Part shown: positions 34,399-42,931 of the stretch, piece after piece
How the letters are laid out: every line of letters begins with the position of its first letter
How positions within the stretch are numbered: position 1 is the first letter of the stretch
Assembly (NCBI RefSeq): GCF_001274535.1
Contig: NZ_CP012410.1
Location: 1,337,126-1,401,125 of the forward strand
Length of the DNA stretch: 64,000 bases
Origin: Leptotrichia sp. oral taxon 212
GTDB taxonomy: Bacteria > Fusobacteriota > Fusobacteriia > Fusobacteriales > Leptotrichiaceae
Direction of reading: 5' to 3'
Notes under the pieces: model-generated
The model's database searches: none
Seen by the model: only the letters and a program-made list of their open reading frames with translations
What the model was told of the DNA's origin: nothing
Position numbers and translations under genes: made by a program

Positions 34399-35911
34399 CT
34401 TTTTCTTTACCTCCGGTCATTAAAAATCCTACATTTTCTTCATTTGCATTTTTTGAATCCAAGTCTCCTACTATTTTCCCTTCGTACATTACGAGAATTC
34501 TATCTGACAATGTCAATATTTCTTCCAATTCTGCAGAAATAAGTAAAACACCTTTATTTTTATCCCTATATTCAACTATATTTTTTCTTATAGTTTCTAT
34601 GGAACCTATATCTATTCCTCTTGTAGGCTGAGACGCAATCAGCAAATCAGTATCACTCTCTAATTCTCTTGCAACTACTATCTTCTGGGCATTTCCTCCA
34701 GAAAGGTTTTTAGTTGTAATATTAAAGTTTGAAGGTCTGATATCAAATTTCTTTATTATATTCTCACAAAATTTATTTATTTCTTTTTCTTTTAAATTAA
34801 TCACACCTGAAAAAGCATTATCTGAAAATTTTGTAGCTATTAAGTTTTCCTTTATATTCATTTCCCTATTCAGACCCCTTTTATTTCTGTCATCAGGAAT
34901 ATGTGCAATACCGGTTTCTCTTACAAATTTAGGTGTCTTATTTGCTATTTGTGTATCTTTGAAGTATATTTTTCCTTTTTGAACTTCCCGTAATCCCGTT
35001 ATTGCCTCCACAAGTTCTTTCTGTCCGTTTCCATCAACTCCTGCTATTCCCAATATCTCGCCTCTTTTTAGTGAAAAGGACAATCCTCTTATTTTTGATA
35101 ATTCTCTGTCACTTGGAACATAAATATCTTCTACTTTTAAAATAATCTCTTCGGTTTCCATTTTTTTCTTCTTCACTTCCAGCAATACTTCTCTTCCTAC
35201 CATCATTTTTGCCAGTTTTGTTGGTGAAGTATCTTCCTTGAGTACAGTATCAATATATTTACTATCCCTCATTACTGTAATTCTGTCACTGATTTTCATT
35301 ACTTCATTCAGTTTATGGGATATAAAAATAATTGATTTCCCGGATTTTTTCAAATTGTCTAGAATTTCAAACAGTTTTTCAGTTTCCTGAGGTGTCAGAA
35401 CAGCTGTAGGCTCATCCAAAATAAGTATATCCGCGCCTCTATACAAAGTTTTTATTATTTCCACCCTTTGAGCTTCTCCAACTGATATATCCTTTATTTT
35501 TTTATTTATCTGAATATCCAGATCGTATTTTTTTACATATTCCAGGACTTTTGACTTAGCTTCATTAAAATCAACCATGGCAATCGAATGTTTCGGTTCA
35601 AAACCAAGAATTATATTTTCGAGAACTGTCATTTCATTTACTAGCATAAATTCCTGATGGACCATACCTATTCCGAGAGTTATTGCTTCTTTTGTAGTAT
35701 AATCTTTCATTTTTTTATCATATATTTCTATATCTCCACCATCAATAGGATATATACCATACAATATTTTCATCATTGTAGATTTTCCTGCACCGTTTTC
35801 ACCAATTAATGAATGAATTTCTCCTTCAAATAAATTAAAATTTCCATTTTTTATTGCCTGAACTTCTCCAAAAGTTTTCACAATATTTGTCATCTTAATT
35901 ATTTCTTTCAA
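34388..35911 (-). CDS. Nucleoside ABC importer ATP-binding protein (tandem ABC domains)
   Basis: The 507-residue protein has two ABC cassettes. The first has Walker A GENGAGKST near residue 38, signature VGEAQRVEI and Walker B ILILDEPTA. The second has a degenerate Walker A-like VDGNGQKEL near residue 290 and the signature LSGGNAQKI. This asymmetry is normal for sugar/nucleoside-type ATPases such as RbsA and BmpB-type (YufO). It powers the two permeases downstream and lies between them and the BMP lipoprotein. Confidence 0.92.
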   Translation of the reverse strand: MKEIIKMTNIVKTFGEVQAIKNGNFNLFEGEIHSLIGENGAGKSTMMKILYGIYPIDGGDIEIYDKKMKDYTTKEAITLGIGMVHQEFMLVNEMTVLENIILGFEPKHSIAMVDFNEAKSKVLEYVKKYDLDIQINKKIKDISVGEAQRVEIIKTLYRGADILILDEPTAVLTPQETEKLFEILDNLKKSGKSIIFISHKLNEVMKISDRITVMRDSKYIDTVLKEDTSPTKLAKMMVGREVLLEVKKKKMETEEIILKVEDIYVPSDRELSKIRGLSFSLKRGEILGIAGVDGNGQKELVEAITGLREVQKGKIYFKDTQIANKTPKFVRETGIAHIPDDRNKRGLNREMNIKENLIATKFSDNAFSGVINLKEKEINKFCENIIKKFDIRPSNFNITTKNLSGGNAQKIVVARELESDTDLLIASQPTRGIDIGSIETIRKNIVEYRDKNKGVLLISAELEEILTLSDRILVMYEGKIVGDLDSKNANEENVGFLMTGGKEKDVI

Positions 35912-35934
35912 AATAATTCCTCCTATTTTAGAAC

Positions 35935-36999
35935 TTATTCAACTTTAAATCCTGGATAAGACTCTACTTTTATTTCTCCTTTTTTTATTTTTTCAGTTAA
36001 TTCATTAATTTTTGCCAATATATCTTCAGGAAATTTATCTTTTAAAGCAGTCTTCATTGCGGCCATATCTGTCAGACCTACTCCACCATTACTTGCATCC
36101 ATTCTTACAATTTCTCCGCCTTTAAAATTACCTTCATGAACCTGTTTTATCATATTATATGTAGCAACATCAACTCTTTTCAACATAGAAGTAAGAATAA
36201 ATCCAGGATATATATCATCTTGATTTATATCAACTCCTATTGCATATTTTTTACTGTCCTTAGCCGCTTCCAATATTCCATTACCTGTATTTGAAGCTAC
36301 GTTCATTACAATGTCCGCTCCTTGGCTATATTGAGCAAGAGTCAGTTCTTTTCCTTTTAACGGATCGTTGAAAGTTCCTGCAAATGATACCAATACTTTT
36401 GTCTGTGGATCAATGTAAGCTGCACCCTGTTTGTATCCAGTCAGAAAATCCTGTAAAACAGGTATGTCCATTCCTCCAACCCATCCTATTATTTTTTCTC
36501 CATTAACATTAGGAATGTTTGTTTTTTGAGTAAATAATGCCGCTGCCGCACCTGCTAAAAAGGATCCTTCATTCTGAGCAAATATAGCTGAAGAAACATT
36601 AGGTTTTTTAACTACACTGTCTATAATTCCTATTTTTACGTTCTTAAATTCATCTGCATGATTGTTTACTATATCAGTAAACTGTGATGAAATTGCCAAA
36701 ACCAAATCATAACTGTCATCTGAAGCAGCTGAAACAAAGTTAGTTTCCCAATCTGATGGAACTTTAGATTCAAGAACTTTAAATTCTATTCCAAAATCCT
36801 GTTGCGCCTTTTTTAAACCTTCATAAGCAGAATCGTTAAATGATTTATCACCTAAAAAACCTGAAAATACTACTGCAACTTTTAGTTTTTTCTTAGTGTT
36901 TCCTCCTTCATTGCTACTTTTATCATCTTTTTTATTTCCACAAGATACTAGCATTAATCCAATTAATAATAATAACGTTATTTTTAAAATCTTTTTCAT
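35935..36999 (-). CDS. BMP family nucleoside-binding lipoprotein
   Basis: Substrate-binding lipoprotein of the nucleoside importer (Bmp/PnrA-like). The signal peptide has a lipobox LVSCG with C20. The mature 334 residues hold the BMP features VVFSGFLGDKSFNDSAYEGLK near residue 40 and YAIGVDINQDD near 250. The start is the ATG at 36999 because GGAGG lies 8 nt upstream; the longer frame to 37047 lacks a ribosome site and adds a non-signal stretch. Promoter-like TTGAGA-N17-TATAAT precedes it, behind the operator at 37068-37083. Confidence 0.9.
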   Translation of the reverse strand: MKKILKITLLLLIGLMLVSCGNKKDDKSSNEGGNTKKKLKVAVVFSGFLGDKSFNDSAYEGLKKAQQDFGIEFKVLESKVPSDWETNFVSAASDDSYDLVLAISSQFTDIVNNHADEFKNVKIGIIDSVVKKPNVSSAIFAQNEGSFLAGAAAALFTQKTNIPNVNGEKIIGWVGGMDIPVLQDFLTGYKQGAAYIDPQTKVLVSFAGTFNDPLKGKELTLAQYSQGADIVMNVASNTGNGILEAAKDSKKYAIGVDINQDDIYPGFILTSMLKRVDVATYNMIKQVHEGNFKGGEIVRMDASNGGVGLTDMAAMKTALKDKFPEDILAKINELTEKIKKGEIKVESYPGFKVE

Positions 37000-37067
37000 T
37001 TTATTTACCTCCAAATTATAGATATTATATATGAAAGTCTCAATCAAGTATTATTATTCTGTTTTTT

Positions 37068-37083
37068 ATGTAATCGCTTACAT
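37068..37083. promoter_or_regulatory. LacI-type operator upstream of the BMP gene
   Basis: ATGTAATCGCTTACAT, an inverted repeat of ATGTAA-N4-TTACAT with central CG, one mismatch in the mirror. It lies between rbsK and the BMP gene, upstream of the BMP promoter. It matches the operator at 38061-38076 in 15 of 16 bases. Confidence 0.85.
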
Positions 37084-37107
37084 TTTTTTGAAAAAATTTA
37101 AATTCTT

Positions 37108-38025
37108 CTAATTTTTCTTAATAAATTCTTCTATTTCATCTTTTGTAGGAATTGAACTCTGTGCACCCTGCCTTGTAACAACTATTGCTGAAACTGCTGT
37201 TGCATATTTTATTGCTTCGCCTGTATCTCCACATTCACATATTTTCATGGCAAATGCTCCAATAAAGGAATCTCCTGCCGCAGTTGTATCTATTGCTTTT
37301 ACCTTATATGCTTCATACTTATTGACATCATTATTTTTATCAAAATATACACAACCTTTTTCACCTAATGTAAGAATAATATTTTTTATTCCATTTTCTT
37401 CTTTTTTACAAAGCATTTTTTCAGTATATCCTTCATTAAAAATTTTTATTTCAAATATCTCTTCCATTTCAGTTTCATTAAGTATTAAATAATCTGTGTT
37501 ATGAAAAATTCTATCATTTAATTTTGTTGCAGGAGCTGGATTAAATACTGTAATTTTACCAAGTTCCTTAGCTTTCAGAAGACAAAATTCAACTACAGAA
37601 AGAGGAATTTCATTTTGTAAAATTACTATGTCATTCTCTGCTATTGCATCTATTTTATTCAGAATATCTTTTTCTGTAATTTTGAAATTACTTCCTGCGA
37701 TAACAATGATATTATTATCACCATTTTTATCTACTGTTATTATCGCTCTTCCCGTTAATTCATCACTTTTAATAACATTATCAGCTTTAACTCCATTATC
37801 AACTAAGTTTTGAATCAACTTTTCTCCTTGGATGTCCTTTCCTACCATTCCTATCATTTCTGTTTTCATTCCAAGTTTAGCTACTGCAACAGCTTGATTT
37901 GCACCTTTTCCTCCACAACTTTCATAAAATTCATTTCCAAAAATTGTTTCACCTAATTTGGGTAATTTTTCCACCTTTACAGTCATATCCATGTTCAAAC
38001 TTCCTATTACAAGTGCTTTTTTCAT
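37108..38025 (-). CDS. rbsK: Ribokinase
   Basis: Phosphorylates ribose to ribose 5-phosphate. The 305-residue PfkB-type sugar kinase starts GSLNMDMTVKVEKLPKLGET (residues 8-27). It has FYESCGGKGANQAVAVAKLG near 33 and the catalytic-base motif DTTAAGDSFIGAF near 246 (the Asp is general base). It is the first gene of the cluster and starts just after an operator and promoter, and it feeds on ribose released by the nucleoside hydrolases. Confidence 0.93.
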   Translation of the reverse strand: MKKALVIGSLNMDMTVKVEKLPKLGETIFGNEFYESCGGKGANQAVAVAKLGMKTEMIGMVGKDIQGEKLIQNLVDNGVKADNVIKSDELTGRAIITVDKNGDNNIIVIAGSNFKITEKDILNKIDAIAENDIVILQNEIPLSVVEFCLLKAKELGKITVFNPAPATKLNDRIFHNTDYLILNETEMEEIFEIKIFNEGYTEKMLCKKEENGIKNIILTLGEKGCVYFDKNNDVNKYEAYKVKAIDTTAAGDSFIGAFAMKICECGDTGEAIKYATAVSAIVVTRQGAQSSIPTKDEIEEFIKKN

Positions 38026-38060
38026 TTTATCACCTCCTATTATATAATTTAACTTTCAAA

Positions 38061-38076
38061 ATGTAACCGCTTACAT
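38061..38076. promoter_or_regulatory. LacI-type operator upstream of rbsK
   Basis: ATGTAACCGCTTACAT, same inverted-repeat core as at 37068-37083. It lies about 16 bp downstream of the rbsK -10 hexamer and 36 bp before the start codon, the standard repressor position. A weaker half-site CGTTTTACAT lies at 38149-38158. Confidence 0.88.
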
Positions 38077-38091
38077 AACTTTCTTAGTATG

Positions 38092-38119
38092 AGTATACCT
38101 TGTTTTTTTCTAAAATCAA
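38092..38119 (-). promoter_or_regulatory. rbsK promoter
   Basis: On the minus strand TTGATT (38114-38119), 16 bp, TATACT (38092-38097). The operator at 38061-38076 falls directly downstream, so bound repressor would block initiation. Confidence 0.7.
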
Positions 38120-38241
38120 GAGTAAAAATACAAAATAAATTTAGAAACCGTTTTACATATAGATAAAATATAGCATTTCAATATTTAAATTATTATTTTC
38201 TCAATTTCTTTGATTAAAAATAGATTTAATTTCCTCACAAA

Positions 38242-38289
38242 TAAAAATACAGGAAAATATATTCTATATCACAAATATACTTTTCCTGT
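38242..38289 (-). terminator. Terminator of the efflux operon
   Basis: ACAGGAAAA (38249-38257) pairs perfectly with TTTTCCTGT (38281-38289). On the minus strand it is followed by ATTTTTATTT. It lies 24 bp past the permease stop. Confidence 0.8.
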
Positions 38290-38312
38290 AATTTTATATA
38301 AATATTTAATTT

Positions 38313-39524
38313 TTAATCCACCCTCAATGCCTCCATAGGCTCCAGAGCCGCAGCTTTTTTCGCTGGATAAACTCCGAACACAAGCCCAATCATTGTTGAA
38401 ACGAAAATACATACAAATACAACAACAGGACTCAGAATAGGTGCCGCACCTACAAAAATTCCTATAAGAAGTGCCAATAAATATCCTATTACCGCTCCAA
38501 TTATACCTCCAAAAAATGTAAGAATTATCGCTTCAATTAAAAATTGTACAAGAATATGTATTGTTTTTGCTCCTATTGCCTTACGGAGACCAACCTCCCT
38601 AATTCTTTCAGTAACACTTACAAGCATTATATTCATAACTCCTATTCCACCTACAAAAAGGGAAATAGCGGCAACTCCGCTTATAAACAGTGATAACATA
38701 TTCAAAATATTATTGAATTCATCAAGTCCTTGGCTTGTAGAAGATACATTATAAATATCAGGGTCACTTCCTCTTGTTTTAAAAGACTGCTTAACCACTT
38801 CCATTACCCTGTTCATATCATTAGCATCTGTTGCTTTTACCTGTAATGCAGTATATTTATCCTGTTCATTACCATTTATATGGTTAAGATAATTATTCGG
38901 CAAAAGTCCCATTCCAGGCATACCTTCAGTTCCACCACCCAGACTTGCATATGGATTTTTATAAACTCCAACAACAGTAACAGTCTGACTATTTTTTCTG
39001 AAATTTAAAGTAAGTTTTTTTCCTATCGGATTTTCTCCAGGATATAGTTCTTCTGCCGTTATATGATCTATCATTACATATTTTCCATCTTTTCTGTATT
39101 CACTGGGTAAAAATTTTCTTCCTTTCAGTACCGTATAATCTGATATTTTAAAATAGTCCTCTGTCACTCCTGTTCCTTGAAACATTTTTGTATTATCATT
39201 TACACTTATTCTGGCAAAGGTGCTTGAGGTAGGAGTAACTGCCTCAACTCCTTCGATACTTTTTATTTTTTCTATATCTTTTGATGTAAGCAGATCATCT
39301 GTTTTATAAGTCTGCCCAGGCGAAGTATCAATTGATATTTCAAAATTTGACACTCCAAGTTTATTCAAATCACCCGTAATATTTTCCTTAATTCCTGCAC
39401 CAAGAGAGGACATCAGTATAACTGCGGCTATTCCAATTATTATTCCTAACATTGTCAGGAAAGAACGTACTTTATAGCTGAACAGATTTGATACGGATAA
39501 TTTTAACAGTTCAAAAAAATCCAT
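38313..39524 (-). CDS. MacB-like ABC transporter permease (FtsX-type)
   Basis: The 403-residue MacB-type permease has an N-terminal span at about 17-42 (FLTMLGIIIGIAAVILMSSLGAG), a large periplasmic domain (about 50-275) and three C-terminal spans (about 279-306, 325-355, 362-388). It has the family NIMLVSVTERIREVGLRKAIGA coupling stretch near 297. It ends the tolC-macA-macB ATPase operon. Here ATPase and permease are separate genes, in contrast to fused MacB. Its ATG directly follows the ATPase stop. Confidence 0.9.
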   Translation of the reverse strand: MDFFELLKLSVSNLFSYKVRSFLTMLGIIIGIAAVILMSSLGAGIKENITGDLNKLGVSNFEISIDTSPGQTYKTDDLLTSKDIEKIKSIEGVEAVTPTSSTFARISVNDNTKMFQGTGVTEDYFKISDYTVLKGRKFLPSEYRKDGKYVMIDHITAEELYPGENPIGKKLTLNFRKNSQTVTVVGVYKNPYASLGGGTEGMPGMGLLPNNYLNHINGNEQDKYTALQVKATDANDMNRVMEVVKQSFKTRGSDPDIYNVSSTSQGLDEFNNILNMLSLFISGVAAISLFVGGIGVMNIMLVSVTERIREVGLRKAIGAKTIHILVQFLIEAIILTFFGGIIGAVIGYLLALLIGIFVGAAPILSPVVVFVCIFVSTMIGLVFGVYPAKKAAALEPMEALRVD

Positions 39525-40217
39525 TTATACTCCCCTCCGATTATATACAATTTCATCTTTTTCTATTACACCATCTTTTAATCTTATTATTCTTTTACAA
39601 TGTTCCGCTACATCTTCTTCATGGGTAACCATTACTATCGTTGTTCCATTATCATTTAACTTTTTAAATATTTCCAGAACCTCTTCTCCTGATTTTGAAT
39701 CCAAATTTCCTGTAGGCTCATCTGCTAAAAGAATTCTAGGATTGTTTATTATTGCCCTCGCTATTGCTACCCTCTGTCTCTGACCTCCTGACATTTCACT
39801 GGGTTTATGATGTATTCTTTCTCCAAGTCCAACGCTTTCAAGTGCTTCTATTGCCCTCTTTACCCTTTCATTCTTTTTCACTCCAGCATAAAGTGCCGGA
39901 AGAGCTACATTTTCAACTGCGGTCATTTTAGGAAGAAGATTAAATGTCTGAAAGACAAATCCTATTTTCTTATTTCTAACTTCAGCAAGTGCATCTCCTT
40001 TTATGGTTGATACATCCTGGTTATCAAGAATATACTTTCCTGATGTCAGGCTATCCAGACATCCCAGAATATTCATAAGAGTGGACTTCCCACTTCCTGA
40101 AGGTCCCATAAATGCAACATATTCTCCTTCCTTCACAGAAAGATTAAGCCCTTTTAATACGGTCAGTTCCAAATGTCCTGTTTTATATGTTTTTACTATA
40201 TCGCTTACGTCTATCAT
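39525..40217 (-). CDS. MacB/LolD-type ABC ATPase
   Basis: The 230-residue ATPase has Walker A GPSGSGKST near residue 38, the Q-loop FVFQTFNLLP, signature MSGGQRQRVA near 142, Walker B ILLADEPTGNLDS near 161 and H-loop VTHEED. The pattern is the macrolide-exporter/LolD subfamily. Stop codon and next ATG are adjacent, so translation with the permease is coupled. Confidence 0.92.
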   Translation of the reverse strand: MIDVSDIVKTYKTGHLELTVLKGLNLSVKEGEYVAFMGPSGSGKSTLMNILGCLDSLTSGKYILDNQDVSTIKGDALAEVRNKKIGFVFQTFNLLPKMTAVENVALPALYAGVKKNERVKRAIEALESVGLGERIHHKPSEMSGGQRQRVAIARAIINNPRILLADEPTGNLDSKSGEEVLEIFKKLNDNGTTIVMVTHEEDVAEHCKRIIRLKDGVIEKDEIVYNRRGV

Positions 40218-40252
40218 AAAGATTTACCTCTAATTCATATAATTCGTGTTTC

Positions 40253-41371
40253 CTACATTGGCGGTCCTCCGGGACCTCCTCCTTTACCTTTTTTCTTATT
40301 ACTTTTAACATTAGCATTATTACCATTACTTTTTGAAGAATCCATTATTTTTATTTTTTCACCATCTTTTAGGGCTTCATCAATTACTGAAATTATTCTG
40401 TCTCCTTCTGACAGTCCTGATGTAACTTCATAATATGAATCATCATTTGTTCCAATCTGTACTTCCTTTTTAGTCACTTTACTGCTATTATCCACTGTAA
40501 ATACATAAAATTTACCATTTTCATTCATAACTGCACTATAAGGAACTTTTATTACATTTCTACTTTCCTTGTAAAAAATTACTGCATTGATTGTAGCTCC
40601 AGGCCTTAAGTTCTTGGCATCATTGAATTTTATCGTAACTGCCGTATTACTTTCATCAAGGCTCGAACTTTTTGTAGCAACCCCTGATATCTCAGTAACC
40701 TCTCCCTCAACCTTTTCTCCATTAGGTAATGAATCTGATGTTATTTCTACCCTCTGTCCTACTGCAACATTTTTTATCTGGGAGTCTGAAAGGCTCACTT
40801 CCACCTTCATATTTTTTGTATCAGATACTTTAAAAAGTGTAGTCTCAGTATTTACTTTATAGTTTTCATCTGCTGTCATTTCAGTAATTACACCGTCAAC
40901 TGGACTTACTATCTGATCCTTTATTAAAGATAAATCTTCCTGTAATGTAGACAGCTCCAGTTTGGAAGTTTCTAAAGCAATTCTTGCATCATCAACAGAT
41001 ACTTTCGAAGCTCCTCCAACCTTAAAAAGTTCGCTTGCATTTCTCAAATCTCTTCTTTTCTGTTCAACTTCAAGTGATTTTATCTGTATTTTTCTTAAAG
41101 TTTCATTTTTATCCACAGGATAGAATGTAACAACTACATCACCTTTTTTTACATTATCACCTTTTTTGAAAAATACTTTCTGTACTCTCTGACTTGAAGT
41201 CGTATAAACTGAAATTTCATTATCTGAAACAACCTGTCCCGTTTTCTCAGTAGAAAGTGATATGTCTCCCCTTTCCACCTTCACAACCTCATATTCCTTG
41301 ACTTCTGTCTTTTTACCGCATGAAAGCAGAAAAACCAGAAACAGGGATAAGAATAATATTCCTTTTTTCAT
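40253..41371 (-). CDS. MacA-like periplasmic adaptor (membrane-fusion) lipoprotein
   Basis: The adaptor of 372 residues has a lipobox LLSCG with C18, then the HlyD/RND-type barrel-sandwich pattern VKKGDVVVTFYPVDKNE near 75, a coiled-coil hairpin (about 90-145), the second lipoyl half (SPVDGVITEMTADENYKV) and a beta-barrel and membrane-proximal domain. It ends in a short Gly/Pro tail (GKGGGPGGPPM). The start is set at the ATG at 41371, with AAAGGAG 6 nt upstream; the preceding ATG overlaps the upstream TolC stop codon and precedes that site. It links the MacB pair to the TolC-like channel. Confidence 0.9.
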   Translation of the reverse strand: MKKGILFLSLFLVFLLSCGKKTEVKEYEVVKVERGDISLSTEKTGQVVSDNEISVYTTSSQRVQKVFFKKGDNVKKGDVVVTFYPVDKNETLRKIQIKSLEVEQKRRDLRNASELFKVGGASKVSVDDARIALETSKLELSTLQEDLSLIKDQIVSPVDGVITEMTADENYKVNTETTLFKVSDTKNMKVEVSLSDSQIKNVAVGQRVEITSDSLPNGEKVEGEVTEISGVATKSSSLDESNTAVTIKFNDAKNLRPGATINAVIFYKESRNVIKVPYSAVMNENGKFYVFTVDNSSKVTKKEVQIGTNDDSYYEVTSGLSEGDRIISVIDEALKDGEKIKIMDSSKSNGNNANVKSNKKKGKGGGPGGPPM

Positions 41372-41388
41372 GGAAATCTCCTTTTTCA

Positions 41389-42663
41389 TTATTTATAATA
41401 TTTTATTTTTCTAGTATATGCAGCCAGTTCGTTTTTAGCCACTTCATAGTCTATGACAGCTTTGTTATAGGCATTTCTTTTTTCAACATAATTTTCATAT
41501 GTATCTGTCCCAAGCTCATATTTTTTAGCATATATTGTATAATTTTCCTTGGCTATATCCATATTCTTTTTACTGATCAGTTCATTTGTCTGATAAGTAG
41601 TATAATTTAACATTTCCTGACCTACATTTGATAATATTTCGTTTTTTTTCTGTTCGTATTCCAGCTTCAGTTTCTCTGATTCATTTTTCAGGTCTTCAAT
41701 TGTATCATTATACTGTTTAAAAGTTTTTGTTATCCCCACTCCTACAGTAAAGGATTTATTTTTTATTGAGTATCCCGCATCTGCTGTTATTTTTGGAATT
41801 TTATAATCAAAAGTTTCTTTTTTCAGTTTTTCACTGTTCAAAGTTTCATTAAGTTCTATTTTTTCTGCTTCTGACAATCTCAGCTTATAGAAATCTTCAT
41901 TTTTCAGCTCAACTTTTTTTATATCTTCAAGCTTTTCATTTTCAGGAATTGCCACATTATAAATCATAAATTTTTCCTTCAGAATTTTCAGTTCCCTCTG
42001 TAAATTTTCATACTTTAACTGGGAAGTTTCATATTCTGTCCTAGCTAAATCAAAATCATATTTTGCAGCTGTCCCAACTTCATATTTTTTAGACTGTATT
42101 GCATAATCCTTTTTTTTGTCATCAAGTGCAAGAGCTTCCTGAGCTATTTCCTTTTCCTTGCTCTTATAGTTTTTATAAAGGTCTATCAGATCTCTTATTT
42201 CAGAATTTTTTGTTGTCTCATTATTTATTTTCTGAATATCTCTCTGAATGTTATTTATTTTTTTGTTGTATTTATTGTCACCATATTTTGCATAGTCATT
42301 TAACACTTTCGAAACACCAATTTTATTCTCGGTCATTTCCCTATTTGTTATATTATAAGTATTTTTATAATAAAATAATCCATATTTTACAGTATTGTCT
42401 GTGCTTATTCCATCATATGTATGGCTATTTTCATATGTGTTTTGGGAAGAGATGGAGACTTCATTCCAGGAACCTTTTTTCAGAACTTTATCCTTAATAT
42501 CATATGTTTTCAAATTGGCTTCATTTATTTTCGTAGTATAAGATTTTTTTTCATATTCTGAAATTGCAGTATCCAAATTCATTCCATAATTTAAAGCACT
42601 TATAAAAAATAGGAAAAATAACTGCAGCTTCCTACTTTTTATATCAGGAATCACCTTTAACAT
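41389..42663 (-). CDS. TolC family outer-membrane channel protein
   Basis: The 424-residue protein has a weak N-terminal signal peptide (hydrophobic about 13-28), then mostly long alpha-helical coiled coils typical of TolC (periplasmic barrel), with paired motifs such as KYEVGTAAKYDFDLARTEYETSQLKYE near 195 and KYELGTDTYENYVEKRNAYNKAVIDYEVAK near 385. The paired internal repeats correspond to the two TolC halves. First gene of the efflux operon with AAAGGAG before the ATG. The substrate of the pump is not known. Confidence 0.85.
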   Translation of the reverse strand: MLKVIPDIKSRKLQLFFLFFISALNYGMNLDTAISEYEKKSYTTKINEANLKTYDIKDKVLKKGSWNEVSISSQNTYENSHTYDGISTDNTVKYGLFYYKNTYNITNREMTENKIGVSKVLNDYAKYGDNKYNKKINNIQRDIQKINNETTKNSEIRDLIDLYKNYKSKEKEIAQEALALDDKKKDYAIQSKKYEVGTAAKYDFDLARTEYETSQLKYENLQRELKILKEKFMIYNVAIPENEKLEDIKKVELKNEDFYKLRLSEAEKIELNETLNSEKLKKETFDYKIPKITADAGYSIKNKSFTVGVGITKTFKQYNDTIEDLKNESEKLKLEYEQKKNEILSNVGQEMLNYTTYQTNELISKKNMDIAKENYTIYAKKYELGTDTYENYVEKRNAYNKAVIDYEVAKNELAAYTRKIKYYK

Positions 42664-42870
42664 TCTATACTCCTTTCTTATAGATAAGTTACATTATTTT
42701 ATACCTTCTATCTTAGAATAACCTTTTTTAGCTATTTTATTTTTGATTTTTCTAATCAAGATTCTTATTATTTATGATATTAACAAAGAATTTTGTCAAA
42801 ATTGTGTCATTTTTGTTTTTTTAATTTAAATTTTTCAACTCAAGCTTTTTCTACTTACAAATAAATTAAG

Positions 42871-42899
42871 TTTACAATTTATACGTTTTGGTTTATAAT
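42871..42899 (+). promoter_or_regulatory. Promoter of the AI-2E family transporter gene
   Basis: TTTACA (42871-42876), 17 bp, TATAAT (42894-42899), about 32 bp before the ATG. It lies in the 268-bp divergent gap with tolC. No operator-like palindrome was seen here. Confidence 0.8.
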
Positions 42900-42931
42900 G
42901 TTTATGTATTTAAATATTCAAAGGAGATTTT

